DNA from: Sinonovacula constricta
Lineage: Eukaryota; Mollusca; Bivalvia; Cardiida; Solecurtidae
DNA: 64,000 bases
NCBI GenBank assembly: GCA_007844125.1
Contig: CM017572.1
Location: 43,196,632 to 43,260,631, forward strand
Direction: 5' to 3'
Both the position numbers and the translations under genes were made by a program. Positions 1 to 15,800 of the stretch are shown piece by piece. Below the pieces are notes generated by a model. That model did not search any database. It saw only the letters and a program-made list of their open reading frames with translations, and had not been told where the DNA came from. Each line of letters begins with the position of its first letter. The first letter of the stretch is position 1.

Positions 1-2440
1 ATGAAAATAGTAGGATAAAGCAAAATGAAACATGGTACGAGGGATTTGTTCATGAAAATAGTAGGATAAAGCAGAATGAAACATGGTACGAGAGATTTGT
101 TAATGAAAATAGTAGGATAAAGCAGAATGAAACATGGTACGAGGGATTTGTTCATGAAAATAGTAGGATAAAGCAAAATGAAACATGGTACGAGGGATTT
201 GTTCATGAAAATAGTAGGATAAAGCAGAATGAAACATGGTACGAGGGATTTGTTCATGAAAATAGTAGGATAAAGCAGAATGAAACATGGTACGAGGGAT
301 TTGTTCATGAAAATAGTAGGATAAAGCAAAATGAAACAAGGTACGAGGGATTTGTTCATGAAAATAGTAGGATAAAGCAGAACGAAACATGGTACGAGGG
401 ATTTGTTCATGAAAATAGTAGGATAAAGCAAAATGAAACAAGGTACGAGGGATTTGTTCATGAAAATAGTAGGATAAAGCAAAATGAAACAAGGTACGAG
501 GGATTTGTTCATGAAAATAGTAGGATAAAGCAGAATGAAACAAGGTACGAGGGATTTGTTCATGAAAATAGTAGGATAAAGCAGAATGAAACATGGTACG
601 AGGGATTTGTTCATGAAAATAGTAGGATAAAGCAGAATGAAACATGGTACGAGGGATTTGTTCATGAAAATAGTAGGATAAAGCAGAATGAAACATGGTA
701 CGAGGGATTTGTTCATGAAAATAGTAGGATAAAGCAAAATGAAACATGGTACGAGGGATTTGTTCATGAAAATAGTAGAATAAAGCAGAATGAAACATGG
801 TACGAGGGATTTGTTCATGAAAATAGTAGGATAAAGCAGAACGAAACATGGTACGAGGGATTTGTTCATGAAAATAGTAGGATAAAGCAAAATGAAACAT
901 GGTACGAGGGATTTGTTCATGAAAATAGTAGGATAAAGTAGAATGAAACATGGTACGAGGGATTTGTTCATGAAAATAGTAGAATAAAGCAGAATGAAAC
1001 ATGGTACGTGGGATTTGTTCATGAAAATAGTAGGATAAAGCAGAATGAAACAAGGTACGAGGAATTTGTTCATGAAAATAGTAGGATAAAGCAGAATGAA
1101 ACATGGTACGAGGGATTTGTTCATGAAAATAGTAGGATAAAGCAAAATGAAACATGGTACGAGGGATTTGTTCATGAAAATAGTAGGATAAAGTAGAATG
1201 AAACATGGTACGAGGGATTTGTTCATGAAAATAGTAGGATAAAGCAGAACGAAACATGGTACGAGGGATTTGTTCATGAAAATAGTAGGATAAAGCAGAA
1301 TAAAATATGGTACGAGGGATTTGTTCATGAAAATAGTAGGATAAAGCAGAATAAAATATGGTACGAGGGATTTGTTCATGAAAATAGTAGGATAAAGCAG
1401 ACTGAAACAAGGTACGAGGAATTTGTTCATGAAAATAGTAGGATAAAGCAGAATAAAATATGGTACGAGGGATTTGTTCATGAAAATAGTAGGATAAAGC
1501 AGAATAAAATATGGTACGAGGGATTTGTTCATGAAAATAGTAGGATAAAGCAGAATGAAACATGGTACGAGGGATTTGTTCATGAAAATAGTAGGATAAA
1601 GCAGAATGAAACATGGTACGAGGGATTTGTTCATGAAAATAGTAGGATAAAGCAAAATGAAACATGGTACGAGGGATTTGTTCATGAAAATAGTAGGATA
1701 AAGTAGAATGAAACATGGTACGAGGGATTTGTTCATGAAAATAGTAGGATAAAGCAGAACGAAACATGGTACGAGGGATTTGTTCATGAAAATAGTAGGA
1801 TAAAGCAAAATGAAACATGGTACGAGGGATTTGTTCATGAAAATAGTAGGATAAAGTAGAATGAAACATGGTACGAGGGATTTGTTCATGAAAATAGTAG
1901 GATAAAGTAGAATGAAACATGGTGCGAGAGATTTGTTCATGAAAATAGTATGATAAAGCACAATGAAACATGGTACGAGGGATTTGTTCATGAAAATAGT
2001 ATGATAAAGCACAATGAAACATGGTATGAGGGATTTGTTCATGAAAATAGTAGGATAAAGTAGAATGAAACATGGTGCGAGAGATTTGTTCATGAAAATA
2101 GTATGATAAAGCACAATGAAACATGGTACGAGGGATTTGTTCATGAAAATAGTAGAATAAAGCAGAATGAAACATGGTACGAGGGATTTGTTCATGAAAA
2201 TAGTAGAATAAAGCAGAATGAAACATGGTATGAGGGATTTGTTCATGAAAATAGTAGGATAAAGTAGAATGAAACATGGTGCGAGAGATTTGTTCATGAA
2301 AATAGTATGATAAAGCACAATGAAACATGGTACGAGGGATTTGTTCATGAAAATAGTAGGATAAAGCAGAATGAAACATGGTACGAGGGATTTGTTCATG
2401 AAAATAGTAGAATAAAGCAGAATGAAACATGGTACGAGGG
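1..2440. repeat. 51-bp minisatellite array, about 47 copies
   Basis: Head-to-tail copies of a 51-bp unit containing the core 'ggtacgagggatttgttc'. The array starts before the window and ends at 'ggtacgaggg' near 2440. The unit is 17 codons long and has no minus-strand stop in one frame, so a 781-residue minus-strand reading frame (2445 to 100) runs through it with a 17-residue period. It ends only where one unit has 'gttaatg' in place of 'gttcatg'. Variant units (gcgagag plus tatgataaagcacaat) recur as a block near 1915-1975, 2065-2120 and 2275-2330, which suggests higher-order duplication. The differences between units change amino acids freely, so I treat this as non-coding satellite DNA. 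Confidence 0.95.
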
Positions 2441-4190
<1,750 letters not shown>

Positions 4191-6237
4191 GGTTCATATT
4201 GTAAATAGTTGTTGACTTATTTAATTCATTTGTGTGTGTGCCTTAGTCAAGTGGTAGTTAAAAAATAAATACATGGAAATTGACAGATGACTTTTTCACA
4301 TGTGACAAAATGTGAACTTCATGTAAAACTAGACAAAATGTTTCCGTGAGTGTCTCCTTAAATTGGCACATTTGGTCCATAGCGTGTCGAATCTATCCCT
4401 ACCGAAATGTGAAAATCGTGTTTCAACTTTAAAAATGCCTCGAGAACAACTGGTATATTTTCCGACATTGACATTTTTATGAGACTCGATTCTAAGAGAT
4501 TGTGTTATTTATGTTATCTGACTTTTATCAGAAAGGCCAGCAAGTATGAGAAGAGAGAGAGAGAGACAATTAATCCATGGCAGTCAATTCGTCTTTACAT
4601 TTTGACAAAAGATTGTGATCAACGACTAATAAAACCGTTATTAAATTGACCTAACTATTGACTTTCCTAATTGAAATCATTTTAATGAATCGGACGCACA
4701 TTATTTAAACATTGTTACTATTATACTTGGGCCAATAGATATATTTAGTTTGAATATTTGACAAGCTCGTGGCTGCTGCAAATACGTTCCAAGCGCTAGC
4801 TTCATCCGTCGTTTAAGCGTATTAAAATCATTTTTTCAACATTATTCACTTATTAATGAAGTAATGACTCTGTATATATTTGTGAGATACAAAAAGTATA
4901 TTACACCCCAACAGCAAACACCTGAATCGGGAGTTAAAATTGATAAAAGGATATCATATACAAACAAAATAACTCTACCTTATGGTTCGTGTTAAAGGGA
5001 CAAAGATAGGATTATCTAATTCTAGTAAATAATTGATTAACGGCATTGACATATTACTGACGTATTGTTATTTATTATTACAAGATCACTTTCTTGTTCC
5101 CACATTATCGGAAAAAAAATATTGCATTTGCTTTCATGATAACGGTTAGCTGATCATGCTGGTACATAAGACAAAAATGTTATTGCTTAATGTTATATGT
5201 ATAAACATCCGATAAACGTGGTTTAAGACATTCGACGTTGATATTTTTCCAGCAAACCATGACCCCATGGTTAATGTCATCAGGACATGTTATCAGTTAA
5301 TGTTATCAGTTAAGACTGGCATATGATTTTCAATATTCATAAAGTGGTATGAACCTGGTTTAAACATTAGTCTACATTTATATTACTTTTTATTCACACA
5401 AAAAAATCGAAAACATATGATCATTTAATATAATACAGTGTGTCTACAATGGAGTTACAAAATCAAATGGAAATTGAAAGGTAATCCAAACATGCTTGCT
5501 TTGAAACAGGAAGCCGTACATATATTTCTTTGTTCTTTGAAATGTTCTAATATTGCAAATCTTGTGAAAACGTATTTGTTATTTATCTAAATTGTATCAG
5601 AGATATCCTTCAGTCGTTAAAGCTAGAGGCCTCCCATGCTTAACTATAAAGAAAAAAATACTCTAGGTTTTTGTTTGTTTTTGTTGTTGTTGTTGTGTTG
5701 GGGGTTTTTTGCTGGTGAATATTAACACAAAACTATAAACATTGATATGCCAGTTTTACCAAAAGAAACTGCCTTCATCACAAAACGATGTATACCGAAA
5801 TTATTGAATTATCAGTTCTAAGATGATACCAATTGGGTTTTCTTCCTTTGTATAACACCTTATTTCAGTGTGGCTTTTGTACGTACACCTAATTTAAACT
5901 CAAATTTTGAAATATGTCGTCTCTCGGGGATGATCTTGTTATATTTTCGTTCTAAGCATGTTCATAAATAAATGATCCGTACGTATGTGTCCATCAGTTA
6001 ACACAAAATAGCACCTCTTCATGTCGGATATAAAACATAAGGCTGTTTAACAGTTTCCAAGTTTCCTAGAGCAAAGTATATAGTATAGACATAAGGTGGC
6101 TGTGTGGAAATATGACAGCGGGTAGACAGTACAATACATGTACAATAGACTTCCTTATTTCCGTATCGATGCCGACATGAAGAAGAAGTGCTATTGAGAC
6201 AGGCTAAGTGTCTTGAGTGGCATGCCTGTTGTGCAAG
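4191..6237. other. Intergenic DNA, nothing recognised
   Basis: AT-rich sequence with a short GA run near 4550 and a T/G-rich stretch near 5665-5710. No coding potential, RNA gene or transposon end could be supported. Confidence 0.45.
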
Positions 6238-6238
6238 A

Positions 6239-6281
<43 letters not shown>

Positions 6282-6299
6282 GTAGTAGTGGTGGTGGTG

Positions 6300-6353
<54 letters not shown>

Positions 6354-6356
6354 TTT
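6238..6356. repeat. Compound trinucleotide microsatellite (ATT)n-(GTG)n-(TAG)n
   Basis: About 14 ATT units, then about 8 GTG/GGT units, then about 17 TAG units, joined without gaps. The homopolymer-like reading frame across it is a by-product of the triplet period. Confidence 0.95.
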
Positions 6357-9252
6357 AAGTTATTGTAAAAACGATTTGAATTCACGTGTCTGTACCATTA
6401 TTTCTCAAAAATGAATTTAATACTGTTCAACCCAATAAAAAAAGCAAAACATTTCCCTAGAAACTATGCTTTGAAATTCTAAACTAGGTTATTTCTAGAA
6501 GTAAATGACATTTATGAGAAATGAATCCGTGTAAAGTTCGTTTTATAATTTATTATCTTATGCCATGTTTCGTTCATTTCTTTTCTATGTGTTTTTTGAA
6601 AGTGCATTCAACTCATAATGATGGTCTTTGTAAATAATTCCGGAATATTTTAAGTACTACTAGTATTTCAAAAGAACTATCCCTGTTGCTTATTCCTATT
6701 TGCAAACGTATGATGTCTTTCTTACATGATCGGTTTTATCTATAAAAACAGAATTTTTTAAATATTTAAATCATAGTCCGAATTAACATAAAACACGTTT
6801 TACCAATATTATTGAAAGTTTAATATAGCCCTACCAGTAGTCTAACACAAAGAACGATTCATTAGCTCATGTCCCGTTTATCAGGTAACTGTTGAAGCTC
6901 ATTACTTAATTCATATTGGTTCAGTATAAAACCATAACCTTATGGCAGAAATGCTTTGAACATTTCCATATAAAAGACTCCATTATCTTAATACCAAGTT
7001 TTCTTTTAAGTTAATGTGTCAGTTCAATATAAAGCAATTACGATTAAATGCGCTGATGTACTGATTTATCAGCTCGAATTGTCCAAATCAAAATCGATTT
7101 CTATCATGTAATTTACTTGCTGTATAATTACTTTTGATTTAACATAATATGACTTTCAAAGAGAATACTTTGGCAAACATGGCCAATTATTATTAAGCTC
7201 AACCAGAATATGACCGGTAACCTGATCAGAACAATAATAAGCTGATTATTTTAGTGTACAATCAAAAATCATATTAATGTCTTTAATATGGTCATAAAGT
7301 ATAAACGTGTCTTCAGCATTTTATAGTTAATATTTTATATAAGTTTATGTATGCATTGGTCTCAAAACTTATATTCCTTGGTTCTTGTTAGCTGAAATTG
7401 TGACCAAAGATACACTTATACAGCTACAACATTTTGCAAGTAATATCAGTGTTTATCGTCATTGTTGGTAGTGTTCTTTAAAAAATATTTACCATTTATA
7501 TATAAATAGTCGTTTTCAATGAATTTCTCTTTTTATGTTATCTAGAAACTTAATATAAAAGAAATACAAGATGCACTCGTTATAATTCCGTTTCAAAATT
7601 TGTAAATCTTCTTTCCTTAAGCTAGTTCAAACTAATGCACAACGATATTCCCAATGCTGTATTTCAACGCGCTTTGAATGTGATTTATTATAAGTTCGAA
7701 GTCCGTTGAGTGTTGCATATAAGAATCAAATTTACATGTAACGTGAAAAGCCTGAGAGTAAACATTTAATGTTTAATGGTTTACTGTTTCTTGATTTTAC
7801 CAGTTAGACTCTGTTTTTCGTTTTACATACTACCACGTAAATGCGCAACAAAACATTTTATCGCGCTTAAGTGACGACTTAAACTGATAGGTCGGCTGCT
7901 TCCTGTGTGAAGCATTACTCTATAACGCTTTTGTACACAGTGCGTGTATTTGGCTTTATATAATGCGTTTCTTGTTTAAATAAGTATATTGATAGAATGC
8001 GTAATTTCTACCAATGCGGGACGCTTTGATATTCATCTGGGCTGTTTTTGCGTTAATATTTCTGAGTAGGTCAAAATTGAAGTAAGACAGACTGCCAAAC
8101 GTATATCTTAGCTTGTGATAATTGAAGGTAGTTCTAAAGTGTTCTAATCATGTCAACGGTTTGGTCTTTTTGGAATAAGGGCTTATTTAGAGTAAATTCT
8201 TTTGGCAGCAATAAACACGATCGACAAATGCATATTGAAATAGTGTACTTCCAGCTCAACCAACCGAGTTGCAACCAACCAATCCGAATCTGCACTTTCT
8301 TGCATTTGGGGCTCTCTAAATATGACTTCATGTAGATTCATGTGTATGTAATTAGTATTTTTATAAAAGAACAAATAAAATTAATCTTCATGAGCTATCT
8401 TTCCAATTTTTTCCGGGACATGGACAGAGGGACATTTTACAAGATATGCAGCGGATTCCAACTTGCTTACACTAACTGAAGCCTTTCTCGTTTACTTATA
8501 GATGAAGAATTTAGAGATTTGTCTTATCAAGTCAGGTAAAATTATCGTGAAAATGTGGATTAAACTTGATCTCTGTTATTAGCTGACAAAAGTAACGTTT
8601 ATTTAACATCAAATAGAATCATACAATAAACGACATTCAAGCAGTCCCATTGTGCATGCCGGTTAGATATTTTTGTAATTGCAAGCGGCTGTGAATTACT
8701 GTTATTGCCTTCTACATTATTGACAGCTTTTTGGTTACTGTTTTTTAATTTATCATTTCTGATATTGACTTTTCTTTATAATAAACAACTTAAAAAACCA
8801 CAAACTCACACCGTATACAATAAAGAGTTTCATTTTCTTTGTCTCTTATATACTCATGTGTCTGTACCTTTATTCCTTGGTGATATTTTACAAACACATT
8901 AAACATTGCATAGAATCAACAATACAATTTAAATGTTACAAAATAATTCAGGTTAATTCCAGTTGTAAATGGCAATTTTCTGCATCACGTTTACGTATGG
9001 TTTAATTAGCCGCGTTTTTTTGTTTTATGTCCGAGTTTTGTTTAATTGTTTTCTTTCATGATTTATGAAATAACGTCCACCTTATGAAGATGCTTTGTGT
9101 TACTAAATGCGGATTCGACTACCTGTATTACAATAACCGTTACTGTTAGTACTTGTTTTAAATGAAATCGCTTTTCTGCAAAAAGTATCATCGTATGATT
9201 ATCTTCCTACAGTGAGATGTCTGCAACAAAATCAACACATTTTAGTTCAACT
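6357..9252. other. Intergenic DNA, nothing recognised
   Basis: AT-rich sequence downstream of the nucleoside hydrolase. Overlapping short frames on both strands near 8134-8374 show no family signature. No gene called. Confidence 0.45.
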
Positions 9253-9258
9253 TTTATT
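9253..9258 (-). terminator. Candidate poly(A) signal of the nucleoside hydrolase
   Basis: AATAAA on the minus strand about 250 bases past the stop codon at 9505. It is the nearest canonical hexamer I noticed. The 3' end itself cannot be proved from sequence. Confidence 0.35.
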
Positions 9259-9504
9259 CATTCATGGGTACATCATGCATACAATGTTGAAAGTAGCAAT
9301 AATGTAATTATGTTACTGGTTTAGTTTTGAACTACGTGTACTGATGATTGGTTTACGCTCCATTTTGTTTATATTGTGGTAACGTTGTGTATTGTGTATT
9401 AATGTTTTAAATTCTTCGATCTTAAATTCGCTACTATGGTAACATTTTAATCCATCAAACGTTCAAGTTGTCACTTAAATTTAGAGCTACGACACCTTAA
9501 TGCG

Positions 9505-9831
9505 TTATTGCAATGCTTGAAACATCATTGACTCAAACATTTCTTGATCCAACTCCGTTACTATCGTTATGTTTGTATCTTTCTTCAGTTGTCCTTTCCG
9601 ATCTACAATCATTTGACCTGTGGTGTGTTCCCCAACCAGCTCGACTGTGGCGAATACGTGAAAACTTTTACTGATGACGTCACTGTTAATAAGACATGCA
9701 ACCACGGTCTCGTCTGCTATTTCATATTTTGGCTGCGATTGACTCTGCGCACAAGCGACCGTTTTCTTGTCGATACATTTCATGAAATCTGATTTTGGTG
9801 TTCCGAAATCTCTTGAAGCAAAGTATTTCTC
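9505..9831 (-). CDS. Nucleoside hydrolase exon 5 with stop
   Basis: Acceptor CCTTTTCCAG. Encodes [16 protein letters not shown], then [15 protein letters not shown] and the C-terminal [16 protein letters not shown] strand pair, stopping at TAA 9505-9507. At the place where protozoal enzymes have the catalytic His-Asp pair this protein has A248-D249, so the Ca-binding Asp is kept and the His is absent. Confidence 0.92.
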   Translation of the reverse strand, partial: EKYFASRDFGTPKSDFMKCIDKKTVACAQSQSQPKYEIADETVVACLINSDVISKSFHVFATVELVGEHTTGQMIVDRKGQLKKDTNITIVTELDQEMFESMMFQALQ

Positions 9832-12800
9832 CTGGAAAAGGACACTGGCACAATTTCATAAAATGAAATATAAAGCTACGCTCTATAAAAGTAACAGTTA
9901 TGCTCATGCATGCATTAGACGTTGATTTTCATAACTTTTACATTTAACTATAATATTTTATCACAAGAATGATAAGCGAGCTGACATTACCAATGTATTA
10001 GATTAAAGATTCAGCTATTACTTTTTTTATCAAATTAATATAAATCAAAATTGGCATTTTCCTGCATTTTACAGAAATGCATTAAAAATTCCCTGCAACG
10101 GAAGATGTTCTAGTTATTCTACAAAGGCGGTGTAACCACAGAGACCAAATGCTTTCATAGCTTAAATATGTATGTAAGAGAATGTTAAAAATGAAAGATG
10201 TCAGATTCAAAGGTTAGATAGGTGAGGTTTCCTAGAAAGTGTAAAAAAAATACGTCAATACGTTTGCCTCTTATCTTGCAAAAGAATCCGCACAATCCAT
10301 CCGACCAAATAACCCAAGGGCATACGTTTCGCATTGTAATGCAACAGGGCAGATTTATGATAGCATAGATGGCTGACAATCATAAGATGAACTGTTAAGT
10401 CGACACAAACTGGTGTTATTGATATCCAATAAAAAAGTGTTGTAAATCAGTGTTGATTTATAGTAAACTGGATGTTATATTGCTTTGGCAGACATTTGAA
10501 TTTTAAAATAGTGAACTTATTTTCGAATTTGAATTTTCGAAAATAATTATTAATATGCAATAAGGATTTATGGTGTATGAGTGATAGGTCATAAAGATAA
10601 TGTACGCAGTTTCTTGTAACATGTTACCAAAAGATTATTTTAAATACAGCTGCAAATCATATATTGTTAAGTTCGAAAACGGGAACAACTTATTTGATAA
10701 ACGTCAACTCTAAAGACGCCATGACTTTTTCATCTTTGCAAACAGGCCACATCAAGCATAATTTAATATGGACTGAACGAAACCTGTGCAAAGTATTTTT
10801 TTCATTAAATATAAAATTTGTGGAATGTAAAACCTTCATAGGCTGCGATATAATCTTATTTTGTGGGGAAAATATTCATGCATGTTATATTATATGGAAT
10901 CTACAAGAGTCGGAAAATGTATGCCATTTCCTTTAAAAGGAAAACACAGCAGCACATGGGACTCTTTTATCCATTAATTTTGTGCATTTAAGATCATTGG
11001 CAAATTTTAAATCGTTCTACAAACATATGCCTAACTTGTCTCAAGTCTTAACATGCTACAACTTCCTGTCAATTTCTGGATTGTGCAAAACGAATGTCCT
11101 TGAGTATTTCATTTTTTTAAATCAATGTTACAAACGACATAACAAAATTCACATACATTACATGTATAAACAATTTACGTTCAGCTTTTACCACATATAC
11201 ATTAATGCGGAAAAGTTATTTTTTTCCGACTCATAAGTGTCATTCGCAGCTGTGACGAGTTTATCGTGAAGGTCTGACTTGCAGTTTTCAGATTTTCGGT
11301 GAAACCTGTTTTTGTCTAATTAGAGTTTACATATTGGGAAGCCAAGACAGTTTTTATGCAAGATAATTTGTCTAGGTCAATTTAATATAAGTTCTGATTT
11401 CAAAATATTAATAATGTATATTTGTAAAACTGTGGAACCTACGGATCCTTATTAAAACCATTCTTTCTCTTGTCAATTGTACAAACCATATGAGACAAGA
11501 ATCTGAAGAGCATTGGCGGTCAAAACTGTAAACAAGAAATCCCAGGTTCCAATAATACAAAAAGACAATGTTTCGTTGTTGTTTTGTGTGTCTTTGTTGT
11601 TGTTTTTATTATTGTTGTTTGTTTGTTTGTTTTGTTTGTATTTTTTGTAGTTGTTGTTTTTGATCTTTTTTTTTCCTTTTTATTATTATTGTTGTCTCTT
11701 TGTTTTATCTACTCCTAATTTACTCCTTTTAGATCCTAAAATACCGTCATACTTTGTCATGGTTAAGAAAGAACTATGTGCCTTGCAGAGCTGTTATTAA
11801 ACTAGGAACAACCATACTGTGTTGGTTTTATGACCTAAAACAGGGATTTGGGCTTATTTTAATTACCTGTTTTTGAAGACCTGATAAAAGCTATATTTAA
11901 ATGAAATATTATTTTTAAAGCCATTGAACTTCATGCACATTTTGACTATATGAACTACTTTTTATTTCTGCAGTATGATCCATGAGATAAATCTCAACGG
12001 TACACATAATTTATTAATCACATTTCTGAAGAAAAGCCTAGAATTTGAACAATTAACTTAATTAGGCATAAAAGTAAACCAGTTCTTCTTGAACAATAAA
12101 GCTGCCAAAGAACTTCTGGCTTATTTCTTGCAAGTGTAGCTTTTAAGATTTTGGCATTGCCTATTGGCAACATCCGTATTTAAAAAGGTAAAACGTATGA
12201 TATGATCAGAAAACTCTAACTTTTATGGTTTAAGCGATAATAAAGTGTCCATCACAGAGGGCCAAGCAACTCAACTTGCAGAGGCAGTCTAGTAGACCAG
12301 TGAGATCACGACAGTTTAATTACAAATGAAACATAATCGCTGACGTTTAAACTCGTATGCAAAGTTTAACCAGGTACAGTACAGCTTAGAAGAAAAGTCG
12401 TAAAAACGCGAAGTGAGTAGGGAATGTATGTGCCTAAATTTCTTCACGATGCTTTCAATATGAAATATAAACTTGGATCCCCAAGTTCAAGTTGTTAAAA
12501 TAAAAATAAACTGCATGGTAAGAAGATAAAAGCGTATGATTCACTTTAAGTAGTAATGCGAATAGTAACTGTTGTTGGATATTCTTACGTGCTTAAAAAT
12601 TATCTACGCCCATGCACTCATCTTTACATTACATTTTATTTCTAACATATCGCTGTGGCTGATCCTTCATTTAAAAAATGCGCTCGTGCTAATCTTTCTG
12701 GTTTCATGTCTGTCGACCTGAATGTCCGTCTGTTCATCCCCATCCCCTCATTGTTTCACCTACTTACCCAGGGTACACCATGTTGTGTGCACGTCTCCCA

Positions 12801-15800
12801 TGGTACAATGACCATTGGGCAGCCGAGATTATTCAGAACGATAAAGGCCGCTTCTGGATCACAGTGGAAGTTGAACTCAGCATTTGGTGTCACGTTGCCG
12901 CGGCCTGCATCAGACACAACTTTGGTCAAAGCTCTTTCTATGTTTATAAGTTTCAAAATTGAAGATAGAAAAAATATATATTTATACGGCCTAGCTGGTG
13001 CAGGACTAAATAGGCCTCTTTTGGATGACGACAGGTTAAACTCGTCATAAAGTGTCATGTTGCCTCGACCTTTGATAGAGAATACCGGCTTTGGTCAATG
13101 AGATTCTTTGTCGTACCAACAGATAAAAAATAGTATTGGATCAGTTGTTTCATGTGAATTTACGGTTTTAAGGTAGCTATGCATATAGCCTTATGTAATG
13201 CGTACACGATAATACTGCGTACTAACTTTGATCGTTCTGTGCTTCTCACAAAAACATCATTGTAAAGTAACAAGCATTATCCAGGTCGTATAATTGCAAG
13301 GCGTATTATAGTCGCCGTCCTTCAATTGCTTAATACTCGTGACATGACATAATACACTACACCATCGAGAAAACTACGCAAGAATGGATTTTATACATGA
13401 GATTGCATTTGACAGTTGTACTTGGGACGGATTTTACCATTGACCTGGCGGATGCATAGTTAACTAGCTCTATCTCTCAGTCACCTTGTGAGCTTGACTG
13501 GGTCACTATTGGTTTAAGTAATATTTTCAATATACTTATCGGAATTTTATGCTTAAGACGTTGGACTAGTGATCGGCGGATCCTAGGTTTGAAACCCGAT
13601 CGAACAAAGATGTTTATTATTGGGCAAGATTATTTACTGCACATTACTCCAGGTAGTTAATACTTCAGTACTGTTCTACCTAGGAACAGGACAGTGAAGA
13701 AGGATTAAAATAAATGTTTCCCGATCGCCTATAAATAATGACTTATTAATAAGTTTATGGAATAAACGTAGGCAGTCTTTCTAGTTTTCTGTTTAGTATC
13801 CTTTTATTTTATTAATTACATTTGTCTTTAAACTTTTCCTTACATTCTAACATTTTAAAGGTAAGTTTATTGCAAACCTTAAAAAGTAATATAACATTAC
13901 CGATATTACGTAACCTCTGCTCCGTTTATGATGCATACATTACAGTTGCACAAGAAAAGGCTTTGATGCAAACATCAAATGTGCCGCAAAAATGGAATAG
14001 GTAAACATATGAAAGTAATATTGGAGCAAGTTACACAGACATATTTGACAAGTTATGGTTTTTATTTGAAAGGTTTCAGTATACTATAATCTCTAGAAAA
14101 AATATGTATACTGGTAATTCCTGAGACTATAGAATAGATTCAAATAAAATAAAAATAAAAAACAAAAATTATTACAGTTAACTATAAAACTACGGTTTAC
14201 ACGCAGATAATGCACATGTGCAGCAGCTTCACATTAGATAAATCATTATTGTTCAGATAGTATTTTCCAGGAACATGGCATGATTTGTGTCTTTCTCAGT
14301 ATTCTTATTGCTTATTTTCAAAGTTGTTTTGTAAGGAATCAGTTTTGTATCTGGATTATGTATGCAAAGAACAATATTTACTATTTCCTTAACTTAACCT
14401 ACTTAACACATTTAAAGTAAAATGGATGGAGACAAACTGAGACAAACAGTAAAAAAAGATTGATATCGTATGTCCTTAATCCCGATGAAATTAATTTTGT
14501 AAAAAGACAATGTTATTACGTAGGTATGTGCTACGGTGGTTTATAATTACACACTGAACTGACATTAAGAATACAACGTAACAAAAGTTTCAGTCAGGTA
14601 AAAGGTTGTAATTGAACATGTACATCGTTTAATAAAGAACCGCAATAGTATAAAATATCAAACGAATTCTTAAGAAAAACAAACTTTTAACAGTATCCAA
14701 GATGGATACTGCTCTTTAGTAAATATGGGTGTAAGGAAGTAATAATTAGTCTAAGCATATTTTGTTTTTGCAAAATGTTCGTGTGGTAGAAGTCAAGGAG
14801 CAAACTCTCATATCAGATCTATGGTTTGAACACAGAACCCTCTGATCCCAAGTCCATAACCTTAACCTCTTGACCAAGAATACTTTAACCATGTTATAAA
14901 TGCTTTCTTGGTGTGTTGAACGTGTCTTTATTAAATCTTAATAAAATCTTTTTGAAAACTTGTCATAACGGGTCTAGGGTTTGATTTTAGAACCATCCGA
15001 TCCCAAGAACACTTTAAGCAAATTATAAATGTTTTCTTGGTGGTTTGCACATTTCTCTCACGGCTTGGCTTAAAATTGAAGCCCTTCAATCCAAAGTCCA
15101 AAGACAATCTCTTGACCACAAATACTCCAGAGATGCTATAAAAAGCATTCCTGCACTCTGGCAGCACTGTAAATGCTATTTTAGATTTGCGCGGACCTGA
15201 TAGGGATCATTTATTTATTAATATTGAGTATCTGTAAATGTGGCATAAACATTGCATCTAAAGTCAGATTTTACAGTGCATGCTCAATGGATAGTTCAGA
15301 GGAAAGATTTTTCAGACTATGGGCTATTTCGTTGCAAACAGATAATCTCAATGTGTTAACATGCAATCCGAACATCGAAGGACGTATCGAAGAGCATTCC
15401 TACCTACTTTCGTAAGTAAAGGTGTACAGTCTCATTGTACATTTATGTCAAAGCTTTAGCATTTTAATAACAAAAGGAAATGTACCTAAATATCTCGTTT
15501 TCTGCCATGTTTGCATGGAAGTTATAATAAACAAAATAATTTATTAAACAATGGAACCTCGTTTACCGAAATAAGACCCGTATTTCATCAGGGTTAGACA
15601 GTCCACTAAACAGACTTTCCTCATGAACAATTTTCCGTGAGTATTCTATAAATAGGCGTAGGGCTCCAGCTCGCGCCAATAATTATGTTATTTCACAAAA
15701 CAATTTGAAATGAAATGAAAAATGTTTACAGTCTTTAAAAAAGAATATCATACCTAAATATGTCCCGCCCATTATATTACAGGACGCCAGACGTTTTCCG

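Noticed and set aside
1..2440. CRISPR-like array
   Set aside because: Units are contiguous with no unique spacers, and the window is eukaryotic.
12655..13050. 131-residue plus-strand protein
   Set aside because: Antisense to nucleoside hydrolase exon 4, which has clear family motifs and splice sites.
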